Shown here: positions 8,468 through 17,223 of the stretch, piece after piece | How positions within the stretch are numbered: the stretch's first letter is position 1 | How the letters are laid out: each line of letters begins with the position of its first letter | NCBI GenBank assembly: GCA_963846315.1 | Contig: CAWJVM010000003.1 | Span: 1-64,000, forward strand | Direction: 5' to 3' | Source of the DNA: RPQJ01 sp963846315 | Lineage (GTDB): Bacteria; Pseudomonadota; Gammaproteobacteria; Steroidobacterales; Steroidobacteraceae | DNA length: 64,000 nt | Program-made: the position numbers and the translations under genes | Notes under the pieces: generated by a model | Seen by the model: only the letters and a program-made list of their open reading frames with translations | What the model was told of the DNA's origin: nothing | The model's database searches: none

Positions 8468-10263
8468 GAGAGCACCTCGACCGGCGCAACTGAGCCGTCC
8501 GCGAACTGCAGTGCGGCGAGCCTCGCGTAAAGCTCGTTGCCGCGCACGAGCTCGGCATGGGTGCCCTGCGCGACGATGCGGCCGTGGTCCATGACGACGA
8601 TGCGGTCGGCCTGCAGCACCGTGGCGAGCCGGTGCGCGATGATGATGGTCGTGCGCCCCTGCATCAGGCGATCGAGCGCGGCCTGCACCAGCCGTTCGCT
8701 CTCCGCGTCGAGCGCGCTCGTCGCTTCGTCGAGCAGCAGGATCGGCGGGTCGCGCAGGATGGCGCGCGCGATGGCAATGCGCTGGCGCTGACCGCCCGAG
8801 AGTCGCGTGCCGCGCTCACCGAGAAACGTGTCGTAGCCCTCCGGCAGCTTGCGCAGGAACTCGTCGGCGGCCGCGGCCTTTGCGGCTTCTTCCACTTCGG
8901 CGTCGGACGCGCCCGGGCGGCCATAGCGGATGTTCTCGCGGGCGCTGGTCGCGAACAGGACCGTGTCCTGCGGCACCAGTCCGATGCGGCTGCGGACGGC
9001 GAGTGGGTCGGCCTGGGACACGTCCACGCCGTCCATCAGGATGCGGCCCGATTGCGGATCGTAGAACCGCAGCAGCAGCTGGAAGGTGGTGCTCTTGCCG
9101 GCCCCGGACGGGCCGACGAACGCAACGGTCTCGCCCGCCCGGACACTGAGGTCGAAGGCGTCGAGTGCCTTTGCTTCGGGGCGCGACGGGTAGCGGAACG
9201 TGACTTGCTCGAAACGGATCTCGCCACGACCCGGCGCGGGCAGCGCGACGGGGTGCGCGGGCGCCTCGATCGTCGGCTGGGCGTTCTCGAGTTCGATCAG
9301 CCGCTCCATCGCACCGGCGGCACGCTGCACTTCGCCCCACATCTCGCTGAGGCTTGCCGCGGCAATGCCGACGTAACCGGCATAAAGCAGGAACTGGCCC
9401 AGTTGCCCGCCCGTCATCTCACCGCGCACCACGGCGTGCGCACCCATCCACAAGACCAGCGTGATTGCGCCGAACACCAGCATGGTGGCCAGTGCGGTCA
9501 GCGTCGAACGCGACTTCGTCCGCCGGACGGCCGCGCTGAACGAGTCCTCGACCGCGTCGTCGAAGCGATCCGTGTTGATCTTCTCGAGCGTGAACGCCTG
9601 CACGGTCTGGATGGCGTTCAGCGTTTCGTCCGCGATGCTGCTGGTGTCGGCGATGCGATCCTGCGACGTGCGGGAGAGCGTGCGCACGCGCCGACCCAGC
9701 AGGATCAGCGGTGCGACGATCAAGGGGATCAGCACGATCATGATGGCAGTGAGCTTCAGGCTGGTGACCGCCAGCATCACCAGGCTGCCCACCACCGTGA
9801 TCGTCGAGCGCAGCATGATCGACAGGTTGACGCCCGCGATCGACTGCACCAGCGTGGTATCGGCGGTGAGGCGCGACAGCACCTCGCCGACGCGGGTGAC
9901 CTCGAAGAACGCCGGGTCCATGCGGATAACGCGCGCGTAGACCGCCGAGCGCATGTCCGCGACCACGCGCTCGCCGAGCCACGTCACCAGGTAGAAGCGC
10001 AGCGCGGCAAACACGCCAAACGCACCCGCTGCCGCCAGGAACGCGATGAAATACAGGTTGATCGTGTCCGTGCTCTTCGACGACAGGCCGTTGTCGATCA
10101 GGAAACGCAGTGCGATGGGCAAGGACAGCATGGCGGCCGATGCGACCAGCAGCGCAGCCAGTGCGAGCACCAGCACACCGCGGTACGGGCTCAGGTAAGG
10201 CAGCAGTGCCCGCAACGGGCCGATTGTCTTTCCCTTCGGCCTCGTTTCGGGAACGCTGCTCAT
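8464..10263 (-). CDS. ABC exporter, fused permease-ATPase (MsbA-like)
   Basis: 599-aa half-transporter with an N-terminal six-helix membrane domain (about residues 15-320) and a C-terminal ATPase. Walker A is GPSGAGKST near residue 382. The signature LSGGQRQRIAIARA and Walker B ILLLDEATSALD follow. The family exports lipids, lipid A or drugs as homodimers. ATG 10263 overlaps the upstream tannase stop (ATGA). The frame is open upstream through the tannase gene but that is an antiparallel-frame artefact. Substrate unknown. Confidence 0.92.
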   Translation of the reverse strand: MSSVPETRPKGKTIGPLRALLPYLSPYRGVLVLALAALLVASAAMLSLPIALRFLIDNGLSSKSTDTINLYFIAFLAAAGAFGVFAALRFYLVTWLGERVVADMRSAVYARVIRMDPAFFEVTRVGEVLSRLTADTTLVQSIAGVNLSIMLRSTITVVGSLVMLAVTSLKLTAIMIVLIPLIVAPLILLGRRVRTLSRTSQDRIADTSSIADETLNAIQTVQAFTLEKINTDRFDDAVEDSFSAAVRRTKSRSTLTALATMLVFGAITLVLWMGAHAVVRGEMTGGQLGQFLLYAGYVGIAAASLSEMWGEVQRAAGAMERLIELENAQPTIEAPAHPVALPAPGRGEIRFEQVTFRYPSRPEAKALDAFDLSVRAGETVAFVGPSGAGKSTTFQLLLRFYDPQSGRILMDGVDVSQADPLAVRSRIGLVPQDTVLFATSARENIRYGRPGASDAEVEEAAKAAAADEFLRKLPEGYDTFLGERGTRLSGGQRQRIAIARAILRDPPILLLDEATSALDAESERLVQAALDRLMQGRTTIIIAHRLATVLQADRIVVMDHGRIVAQGTHAELVRGNELYARLAALQFADGSVAPVEVLS

Positions 10264-11744
10264 TGCGGCGGCACGTCGCGGCTGCGCACGCTTCCATCCG
10301 TCATCTGCCAACGCACGTTGAGGGTCGTCGGCGCTTCGTTGCGCTCGACCCACGCTTCGAGCGCGGGCAGCGGATCGATGTCGACCGACTTCGCTCCAGG
10401 ACCGGGCTGAATGCCGCAGTGGTCGACGCCTGGCAGCATGAAGAGCCGCGCGAACTGCGCTGTCGACTCCGCGCCGCCCATGCTTGCGCGCACTGCACCG
10501 TAATAGTCGAGTGTGCGCTGCGGTGTGACGAGCGGGTCGGCCCAGCCATGGAACAGCAGCAGCTTGCCGCCGCGCTCGCGGAAGGCAGTCAGGTCCGGGT
10601 TGGTCGCGTCGTAAATGCGCGCCATTGTGGCGAGGCGCGGCGGGTCCCGGTCGAAATCGTAGTTGCGCACGTCGAAACTCACCCCGGCATCCGGCACGAA
10701 GGCCATGTAGCGCAGGAAGTCGGTGCCGAAGCGCCCGGCGAGCGCGGGCGCGTTGCTGCCGGGTATGCCCGAGAGCCAGACTGGCCAGTACGGCTCCGAG
10801 CCCTTCGGTACGCCACCCGGGTACTGGACACGACCGTCGCCGCCGGTCGCCGGCATGTACCAGTGGTCGAGCACGCCTATTTCCTTCGCCGTCAGGCAAT
10901 CGGCTGCCGCGGCCCCCTTGCACTGCAGTTGTGCCGGCTTCCAGTCGCAGCGACGGGGATCGTCAATGAGGCCGTCGCGCTGGCCATCGATGCCGTCGCA
11001 CGTCTCGAGCACGGCCTTCGCGACCAGGGGAACCTTCGCGCGATCGAGAATCTCGCTGCCGTCCGCGGCTGTGTTGGCCTGGACGATCCAGGCCAGTTGC
11101 GTGGCGACCAACCCGGTGTAGTCGAGGGCAGGAGCGCCGGCGATGATGCCGTCGAAGTCGTGCGGAAAGCGCTGGGCCGCCATCAACCCCATGCGACCAC
11201 CGGTCGAGCAACCGGCGAAATATGAGCGGGACGCCGGCTTGCCATAAAAGGCGCGCACCAGGTCGCGGGATACGCGCGTGGTCTCGGTGACGGAGCGCCA
11301 GCCCCAGTCCGCTTCGGCACCTGGGTTGTCGAGCGCCCAGCGGCCGTCGGTGACGCTGGTGCCCGAGTGCCCGGAATCCGACGTGGCGGACGCATAGCCC
11401 CGCCGCAGGCCGTGATTCAGTGCATTGACGACACCGGGGCGGTCAGCGTCGAGCGAGCCGCAAAAGCCGCCACAACCCGCCATGTAGAACTTGCCGTTCC
11501 ACCCGGCAAGCGGCAGGCGTAACTCGAAGCGGATCGCCTCAGGGATGGTGCCCTGAACGCGGCAGTGCGTCGGGAGATCGCCGGTGGCTGCAATCGTCGC
11601 TGCGGACGTGATGTTTGCCCCTGGGACAACCGCTGTCGCGAGTGCGGAGCACGCGTCGTCGTCGGCCTCGAGGCCGGGAGCGAGTAAAAGTCCGGAGAGC
11701 GCCGCGAGTCGGGCGGCGAGGGAAGCACGGTTCAGGTCAGGCAT
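10260..11744 (-). CDS. Tannase/feruloyl esterase family alpha/beta hydrolase, secreted
   Basis: 494-aa exported esterase. The N-terminus from ATG 11744 (MPDLNRASLAARLAALSG) looks like a signal peptide. The family's CS-D-HC arrangement is visible: C179-S180 in GCSTGGRMG, an aspartate in HGWADPLVTP, and H442-C443 in VDHCG, so the catalytic Ser-Asp-His set and the disulfide bridging its loops are intact. Members cleave aromatic esters such as gallate or feruloyl esters; substrate here unknown. A longer start 33 bases upstream would spoil the signal peptide. Confidence 0.9.
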   Translation of the reverse strand: MPDLNRASLAARLAALSGLLLAPGLEADDDACSALATAVVPGANITSAATIAATGDLPTHCRVQGTIPEAIRFELRLPLAGWNGKFYMAGCGGFCGSLDADRPGVVNALNHGLRRGYASATSDSGHSGTSVTDGRWALDNPGAEADWGWRSVTETTRVSRDLVRAFYGKPASRSYFAGCSTGGRMGLMAAQRFPHDFDGIIAGAPALDYTGLVATQLAWIVQANTAADGSEILDRAKVPLVAKAVLETCDGIDGQRDGLIDDPRRCDWKPAQLQCKGAAAADCLTAKEIGVLDHWYMPATGGDGRVQYPGGVPKGSEPYWPVWLSGIPGSNAPALAGRFGTDFLRYMAFVPDAGVSFDVRNYDFDRDPPRLATMARIYDATNPDLTAFRERGGKLLLFHGWADPLVTPQRTLDYYGAVRASMGGAESTAQFARLFMLPGVDHCGIQPGPGAKSVDIDPLPALEAWVERNEAPTTLNVRWQMTDGSVRSRDVPPQ

Positions 11745-11789
11745 GCCAGCAGGATAGGGGCCCGCCGCACCCGCCACAACCGCGGCCCG

Positions 11790-13316
11790 TCACTCGAGCG
11801 CGGGGCCCGGAAACTGCTCGCGCAGGACTCGCTTCAGGATCTTGCCGGACGGGTTGCGCGGCAGTGCGTTGATGAAGACATAAGACTTCGGCTGCTTGAA
11901 GCGCGCGAGCCTCGATTGCGCCAGCGTCCTCAGCTCCTGCACGAGCAGGTCGTCGTCGCCTTTCCAGCCGTCGCCACGCACGATCACGGCGCAGACGCAC
12001 TCGCCCCACTTGGCCGACGGCTGACCGATCACGCCGACTTCGCGCACGCCCTGGTGTCCGCTCAGCACGTCCTCGACTTCGGCGGGGTACACGTTCTCGC
12101 CGCCCGAGATCACCATGTCCTTCGAGCGGTCCTTGATGTAGATGAAGCCCTCGGCATCGACCTCGGCGATGTCGCCGGTGTGGAACCAGCCTTCACGGAT
12201 CGCTTCCTGCGTCGCTTCCGGGCGGTTCCAGTAGCCACTGATCAGGTGCGGGCCGCGCGTAACCACTTCACCGGGAATGCCCGGCGGCACGGGATTGCCG
12301 GCCTTGTCGACCACGCGCACGTCGATGCCGAAGTACGGCATGCCGGTGGAGCCGACCTTGGTCCGCGCATGCTCCGGCGACATCAGGCAGATACCACCGT
12401 GTGTTTCGGTGAGGCCGTACACCTGCAGGATCTCCACGCCCATGGCGAGGTAGGCTTCGATCAGCGTGATCGGCACGGGAGCCGCGCCGCAGATGACCCA
12501 CCGCAAGGCCGGTCGCGCCGCCGTCACGCGCTGCGGATGCTGGTACATGAACGCGAGCATCGCCGGCACGGCGAAGAATCCCGTGATGCGCTCGGCGTCG
12601 ATGAGGTCCCACATCACGGCGGGATCGAATTGCTTCAGCAGCACCGTCGTCATGCCGCGGTACACGGCCGACATCGCGAGCCCCAGGCCGCCGATGTGGA
12701 ACAACGGCGCAACAATGATGGTGCGTTCCCCATGGCGCAGGTCGGAGGTGGCCAGCATGCTGGCGAGCCACGCGATGTTCGCGGCATGCGACATCAACGC
12801 GCCTTTGGGCCGGCCGGTCGTGCCGCTCGTGTACATCATGTAGAGCGGGTCGGTGCCGGTCGCCCCGACCGGTGGCTCGACGGTGGCTGCCCTCGCCACG
12901 GCCGCGGCGTAGTCACCCTCGTCGGCGGCCAGCCAGCGGATGTCCGGGAACAGCTGCCGCAGCGGGTCGACCAGGGCCTTCTGCTCGACGGCGTACAGGA
13001 CGGCGACGGCGCCGGCATCCATGAGCTGAAACGACAGTTCCGGCACCGACAGGCGCCAGTTCAGTGCGACGAAAACGAAGCCCGCCTTGGCACACGCGTA
13101 GAACGATTCCATGTACTGCGACTGGTTCGGCATCAGGCAGGCGATGCGCTCGCCCGGCCGGAAATCCATCCCCAGCAGCGCATTCGCAGTCTGGTTGGCA
13201 CGGTCGTTGAGTTGACGGAAGTCGAGGCGCAAGCCCGTCGCCGTGTCGACGATGGCCTCCGCACGCGGGCAAATCTTCGCCCGCTCCGTCAGGACCTGTC
13301 CGGAATTCAGCAGCAT
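11790..13316 (-). CDS. Acyl-CoA synthetase (AMP-binding, class I adenylate-forming)
   Basis: 508-aa fatty-acid or aryl CoA ligase. The P-loop-like motif is YTSGTTGRPKG, the A5 motif YGLTETHG, the hinge region DRSKDMVISGGENVYP and the C-terminal lysine motif NPSGKILKR, so all core motifs for adenylation and thioesterification are intact. It diverges from an acyl-CoA dehydrogenase 113 bases away, suggesting a shared fatty-acid or aromatic-acid degradation role. Chain-length preference cannot be told. Confidence 0.93.
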   Translation of the reverse strand: MLLNSGQVLTERAKICPRAEAIVDTATGLRLDFRQLNDRANQTANALLGMDFRPGERIACLMPNQSQYMESFYACAKAGFVFVALNWRLSVPELSFQLMDAGAVAVLYAVEQKALVDPLRQLFPDIRWLAADEGDYAAAVARAATVEPPVGATGTDPLYMMYTSGTTGRPKGALMSHAANIAWLASMLATSDLRHGERTIIVAPLFHIGGLGLAMSAVYRGMTTVLLKQFDPAVMWDLIDAERITGFFAVPAMLAFMYQHPQRVTAARPALRWVICGAAPVPITLIEAYLAMGVEILQVYGLTETHGGICLMSPEHARTKVGSTGMPYFGIDVRVVDKAGNPVPPGIPGEVVTRGPHLISGYWNRPEATQEAIREGWFHTGDIAEVDAEGFIYIKDRSKDMVISGGENVYPAEVEDVLSGHQGVREVGVIGQPSAKWGECVCAVIVRGDGWKGDDDLLVQELRTLAQSRLARFKQPKSYVFINALPRNPSGKILKRVLREQFPGPALE

Positions 13317-13429
13317 GCCTCGTCTCCCCCGATGGCACGGTCCCCTGTGGACCCGCCGGCAAAGCTAGCCGGCTCTGGACAATAACTCCAGTTTCCTTTG
13401 TTATCGGGTTCCCCTGCGAGGTGAATCCG

Positions 13430-14575
13430 ATGGATGCCTACCGTTCCGCCTGGCTCGACGACGAGCTGGACCTCTTCCGTGATGCCGTGCGGCGCTTCGT
13501 CGAGCTGGAAATCGTTCCCAACGACGCGCGCTGGCGCGAGCAGCATCACGTCGACCGCGAACTCTGGAGCAAGGCAGGCGAAGTCGGGCTGCTGTGCACG
13601 GACATCCCGGATGAATACGGCGGGGTCGGCGGCGACGTGCGGCACGAGGCGATCGTGGCCGAGGAAATGGGTCGCCACGGCATCACCAGCCTCGGTAACG
13701 TGGTGCACAGCATCGTGGCGCACTACGTGCTGAACCACGGCACCGAGGCGCAGAAGCAGGGCTGGCTGCCGCGCATGGCCACGGGTGAGCTCGTTGGCGC
13801 CATCGCCATGACCGAACCGGGCGCCGGTTCCGACCTGCAGGCGATCCGCACGCGCGCGGTGCGCGATGGTGACGACTACGTCATCAACGGCTCCAAGACG
13901 TTCATCTCGAATGGCCTCCACGCCGGGCTCGTCGGCGTCGTGGTCAAGACCGACCCGGCGCAGGGATCGCGCGGGATCTCGATCCTGATGGTCGAGACGA
14001 AGGACCTGCAGGGTTATCGAGTGGGTCGCGTGCTCGACAAGATCGGCCAGAACGGCTGGGACACCGCGGAACTGTTCTTCGACGACTGTCGTGTGCCGGC
14101 GTCTTGCCTGCTCGGCACCGCGGAAGGGCAGGGCTTCATCCAGATGATGCGTGACCTGCCCTACGAGCGCGCGCTGCTCGCGATCGGTGGTCTGGGCGCG
14201 ATGGAGTACGCGCTGAAACTGACGGCGGACTACACGCGTGAGCGCAAGGTCTTCGGCAAGCCGCTGCTCGAACTGCAGAACACGCGGTTCAAGCTCGCCG
14301 AGGTGAAGACGAACGTGCACGTCGCGCGCGTGTTCATCGATGACTGCATCGTCAAGCTCCGGGACGGCAAGCTCGACACCGTGACCGCGTCGATGGCCAA
14401 GTACTGGGTCACCGACATGCAGAACAAGGTGATGGACGAATGCCTGCAGCTGTTCGGCGGCTACGGCTACACGCGGGAGTACCCGATCTCGCAGCTGTAC
14501 GTGGATTCACGCGTGCAGCGCATTTACGGCGGCGCGAACGAAATCATGAAGGAAATCATCGCCCGGTCGATCTGA
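13430..14575 (+). CDS. Acyl-CoA dehydrogenase
   Basis: 381-aa FAD-dependent dehydrogenase introducing the alpha,beta double bond into acyl-CoA. Seen: the MTEPGAGSDLQAI flavin/substrate segment, KTFISNGLHAG, and the C-terminal QLFGGYGYTREYP with the RIYGGANEIMKEII tail typical of the family. ATG 13430 is preferred over GTG 13421 because GCGAGGTGA sits at the right distance. The divergent acyl-CoA synthetase would supply its substrate. Confidence 0.94.
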   Translation: MDAYRSAWLDDELDLFRDAVRRFVELEIVPNDARWREQHHVDRELWSKAGEVGLLCTDIPDEYGGVGGDVRHEAIVAEEMGRHGITSLGNVVHSIVAHYVLNHGTEAQKQGWLPRMATGELVGAIAMTEPGAGSDLQAIRTRAVRDGDDYVINGSKTFISNGLHAGLVGVVVKTDPAQGSRGISILMVETKDLQGYRVGRVLDKIGQNGWDTAELFFDDCRVPASCLLGTAEGQGFIQMMRDLPYERALLAIGGLGAMEYALKLTADYTRERKVFGKPLLELQNTRFKLAEVKTNVHVARVFIDDCIVKLRDGKLDTVTASMAKYWVTDMQNKVMDECLQLFGGYGYTREYPISQLYVDSRVQRIYGGANEIMKEIIARSI

Positions 14576-14606
14576 CGTCCGCGCGAGGTGCGATGCCTGG
14601 CTGTCG

Positions 14607-15005
14607 CTACGGCTGGCGCTGCAGCGCCAGTGCGTACGGGTGCAGCGTGGCAGTCATGACCCCGGCGATGACGGCGGGGTCGGCTTCCATGAACTGTCGG
14701 GCGGCCTCTGGACTCTCCGCCTCGAACACGACGAGTCCGAAGGTCGTCTCGAGCGGTTCGGAGGTCTTGCCAGCGAAGATCACCTGTCCCGCCTTCGTCG
14801 CGGCGGAGAGGCGGGCGAAGTGCCGGCTGACGGCATCGTTGTCTGCCTGGGTCCACTTGGCCTGGTCGTGCAGCGCCGGGGCGACACGCAGCACGTAGAC
14901 GTACTGCTGCGCCTTGGGTGCCTCCTGCGCCTGCGAGGACACCGGACTTCCGGCAAGAACGATGGCGACGACGAGTGCTGCGGCGATTCCTGGCAATGTG
15001 GGCAT
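14607..15005 (-). CDS. Secreted YCII-domain protein
   Basis: 132-aa protein with an N-terminal signal peptide (to about residue 26, cleaved near SSQAQEA) followed by a YciI/YCII-like ferredoxin-fold domain (YVYVLRVAPALHD, then a strand with TTFGLVVFEAES and AARQFMEADPAV). YCII proteins are small putative enzymes of unknown role and are rarely exported. ATG 15005 is chosen because AGGAG precedes it. It overlaps nothing and is followed upstream by the dipeptidase gene, 14 bases away. Confidence 0.78.
   Translation of the reverse strand: MPTLPGIAAALVVAIVLAGSPVSSQAQEAPKAQQYVYVLRVAPALHDQAKWTQADNDAVSRHFARLSAATKAGQVIFAGKTSEPLETTFGLVVFEAESPEAARQFMEADPAVIAGVMTATLHPYALALQRQP
14613..14630. repeat. 18-base perfect palindrome between convergent genes
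   Basis: CTGGCGCTGCAGCGCCAG is a perfect palindrome that can fold as a 7-base stem with a TGCA loop. It lies in the last codons of the YCII gene and just past the acyl-CoA dehydrogenase stop, where a bidirectional terminator would be expected. No T-tract follows on either strand. Confidence 0.35.
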
Positions 15006-15019
15006 GGGGGTGCTCCTGA

Positions 15020-15781
15020 TCAATTCGTCCGCGCCAGATCTTTGAAGAACACGTTGCCGATCTGGTACTGTTGCCAGTCGCGACAGTCGTAGTGCCACCA
15101 CTCCTCGTTGTCGACGGTGAAGCCCTCCGCCTCCATCGACGTGCGCAGCAAGTCCCGCGCCGCGCGTTGGTCCGTGGTGCCGCCCGCGTAGGCTGGGTGC
15201 GCGCGCTCGGAGAACTCGTCATAGCCGCTCGGCATCGGCACCTCGAGCCCCGTCTTCAGGTCGTACAGGCTCAGGTCGATCGCACACCCGCGATTGTGGC
15301 GCGAGCCCGTCTCCGGGTTGGCCACGAAATTGCGCTTCTCGATCGGCGTCGCCTCCCAGAAGATCCACGTCACGTACCAGGGCCGGTAGCCGTCGAACAG
15401 CAGCAAGCCGTAGCCGCGGGGCTGCAGTGCGCGGTTGATTCGCACCACGGCCTCGGCGGCGGGGCGCTGCAGGAACACACGTGCTTCGGGATAGACCGGC
15501 GCGCGCAGGAAATTGGCGGAGCTCGCGTAGCGCACGTCCAGTTTCAGGCTCGGATCGAGCGTGGCGACTTCGACCAGGTCATCGTCGCGGAAATCGCCGG
15601 CCTCCTCGGGTGGCAGGGCCCGCAGCGCATCGGCGCGCAACTGCTCGAGTTTGCTGACGGACAGCGCAGGCACGGGATAGCGTGGCGGAGCGCTCGTGCA
15701 CGCGGCCTGCAACGCGAGCACGGCACCGAATGCCGTGAGTCGCAGCGCTACACTCATCGACGTGGCGAATTGCGCCGTCAT
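15020..15781 (-). CDS. D-alanyl-D-alanine dipeptidase, VanX/DdpX-like (peptidase M15D)
   Basis: 253-aa zinc dipeptidase. The zinc motif SxHxxGxAxD is present as SRHNRGCAID, and the catalytic EWWH segment follows near the C-terminus. The N-terminus carries a hydrophobic segment ending ALQAAC, which may be a lipoprotein signal although Gln at -3 is not ideal. Family members hydrolyse D-Ala-D-Ala, in peptidoglycan recycling or glycopeptide resistance. With no VanH/VanA/VanS genes nearby, a cell-wall turnover role is more likely. ATG 15781 overlaps the preceding stop (ATGA). Confidence 0.88.
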   Translation of the reverse strand: MTAQFATSMSVALRLTAFGAVLALQAACTSAPPRYPVPALSVSKLEQLRADALRALPPEEAGDFRDDDLVEVATLDPSLKLDVRYASSANFLRAPVYPEARVFLQRPAAEAVVRINRALQPRGYGLLLFDGYRPWYVTWIFWEATPIEKRNFVANPETGSRHNRGCAIDLSLYDLKTGLEVPMPSGYDEFSERAHPAYAGGTTDQRAARDLLRTSMEAEGFTVDNEEWWHYDCRDWQQYQIGNVFFKDLARTN

Positions 15782-16221
15782 GCCGGGATCACCGCAAATT
15801 CCCCCTCGAGTTCCCCGACGCGCGCGCCTTCGCATTCGAGCACGCTGCGGACGACGATGCGCCCCATGCGGCCCCGCTGCAACGTGGCAAGCAGCTTTTC
15901 CCAGTCTGCTGCCGGCGGCGGCTTGGCGATGGCGGTGAAGTCGGCCACGATCGGCTGCTCGAAGTCCATGGTGCTGCGGCGGATCACGATGCGGCCGGGC
16001 TGCGCGCCGGCCTGCAGCCGCACCTCGACCAGTGACCACGCCGCCAGTACTGCAACCGCCGCTGCGCTGCCGCCGAACACCGTGCCGCTGTGATTGACGT
16101 TCGGCGCGAGCGGCGCCCACAGCACGACCTGTTCGGGCTCGGCCTGGAGCACGACCACGCCCAGCGCGCGCGACTGTGGAATCCGTTCGTGCAGGGAATC
16201 TTGCAACTGCTGGGTCTGCAT
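15778..16221 (-). CDS. Hotdog-fold thioesterase, YiiD C-terminal-like
   Basis: 147-aa single hotdog domain, recognised from NHSGTVFGGSAAAVAVLAAW, which aligns with the YiiD C-terminal thioesterase family. Likely hydrolyses an acyl-CoA or acyl-ACP; no substrate evidence. I chose ATG 16221 because it begins directly before the conserved LHERIPQSRALGVVV segment; the open frame continues upstream but with low-complexity arginine-rich sequence. Coupled to the dipeptidase downstream. Confidence 0.8.
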   Translation of the reverse strand: MQTQQLQDSLHERIPQSRALGVVVLQAEPEQVVLWAPLAPNVNHSGTVFGGSAAAVAVLAAWSLVEVRLQAGAQPGRIVIRRSTMDFEQPIVADFTAIAKPPPAADWEKLLATLQRGRMGRIVVRSVLECEGARVGELEGEFAVIPA

Positions 16222-16265
16222 ACAGGCATTCTGGCTGCGCGGCGGCCTGGCCCGCAACGGCGGCT

Positions 16266-16715
16266 TCAGTTGCGCGGGGCGCGATCGCGCGACGGAATTC
16301 GATACATCCAGGTCGCAAGACCCAGGGCGATGACCGCGAGCAGCACCTTCAGCCACAGCGGTTTTATCACCAGCAGTATCGATGTTCCGAACGAGACCAG
16401 CATCGTGACGATCGCGACCACCTTGGTGCGGTAGGGGATGCTGCGATGGTGATGCCATTCGCGCAGCATCGGACCGAACAAGCCGTGTGCGAGCATCCAT
16501 TCATGGAAGGGCCGGTAAGCGCGTGCGAAGCAGGCGGCCGCGATAATCAGAAAGGGTGTCGCCGGCAGCAGCGGCAGGAAGATTCCCGCCACCCCGGAAA
16601 TGAGCGCGAGGCCACCGCAGAGCAGCAACACGGCACGCACGATGGGCGAGCCCTGTTCAGCCGGGTGCGCGCGCGTGCCCTGCGATTCGTCGGATGGGTG
16701 CTGCGGAGCGTCCAC
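16266..16715 (-). CDS. DUF454 (YbaN-like) inner-membrane protein
   Basis: 149-aa small membrane protein with three to four hydrophobic helices (residues about 25-60 and 95-140). The family signature GIFLPLLPATPFLIIAAACF and the following HGLFGPMLREWH match YbaN/DUF454. Function unknown. It starts with GTG 16715, and the N-terminal 25 residues are hydrophilic. Confidence 0.85.
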   Translation of the reverse strand: MDAPQHPSDESQGTRAHPAEQGSPIVRAVLLLCGGLALISGVAGIFLPLLPATPFLIIAAACFARAYRPFHEWMLAHGLFGPMLREWHHHRSIPYRTKVVAIVTMLVSFGTSILLVIKPLWLKVLLAVIALGLATWMYRIPSRDRAPRN

Positions 16716-16749
16716 GGCCCCGAGCGTATAGCACGCCCGGTGTCCGCCG

Positions 16750-17223
16750 TTACGTCGGATAGTCGCTGCCGATGAACGACTTGAGGCTCGAGATCGTCTC
16801 GGCTTGCTGCGCGACGACCGCGCGGACGAGGTCGCCGATGCTCAACAAGCCGACCACCTTGTCGTTCTCGACCACGGGCAGGTGGCGGATGCCGCGGTCC
16901 GTCACCAGCTTCAGGCACTCGCCGAGGCTCATGTCGGGCCGCACGGAAATCACGTTGGCTGACATGATTTCCTCGACCAGCGTCTCCTTCGACGCGCGGC
17001 CGAGCAGGATCACCTTGCGGGTGTAGTCGCGCTCCGAAATCACGCCCACGAGCTGGTCGCCGCGCATGACGAGCAGCGCGCCGACGCGACGTTCGTCCAT
17101 CTGTACGATCGCGTCATACACCGTTGCATCCGGCGCGACCGCATGGATCGTCGTGCCCTTGAATGCGAGCATGTCGGCGACCGTGCCTTGCAATGGCGGC
17201 ATCTCGACTTTTTCCATTGTCAT
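16750..17223 (-). CDS. CBS-domain pair protein
   Basis: 157-aa soluble protein with two CBS domains (about residues 12-70 and 78-140), a fold that binds adenine nucleotides and acts as an energy sensor. Seen: DERRVGALLVM with GVISERDY, then SVRPDMSLGECLKLV and GIRHLPVVENDKVVGLLS. ATG 17223 has GAGGGG at good spacing. The same frame is open upstream without a stop into nuoN, so a gene finder could report a NuoN-CBS fusion. I treat the two as separate genes with a damaged nuoN end. Confidence 0.85.
   Translation of the reverse strand: MTMEKVEMPPLQGTVADMLAFKGTTIHAVAPDATVYDAIVQMDERRVGALLVMRGDQLVGVISERDYTRKVILLGRASKETLVEEIMSANVISVRPDMSLGECLKLVTDRGIRHLPVVENDKVVGLLSIGDLVRAVVAQQAETISSLKSFIGSDYPT

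Noticed and set aside
10264..10923. N-terminal extension of the ABC exporter upstream of ATG 10263
   Set aside because: It lies wholly inside the tannase gene in another frame and has low-complexity composition; the exporter begins normally at 10263.
15020..15781. Vancomycin-resistance vanX gene
   Set aside because: Zinc motifs match, but vanH, vanA and the regulatory pair are absent and an exported N-terminus is present, so a cell-wall recycling dipeptidase is more likely.
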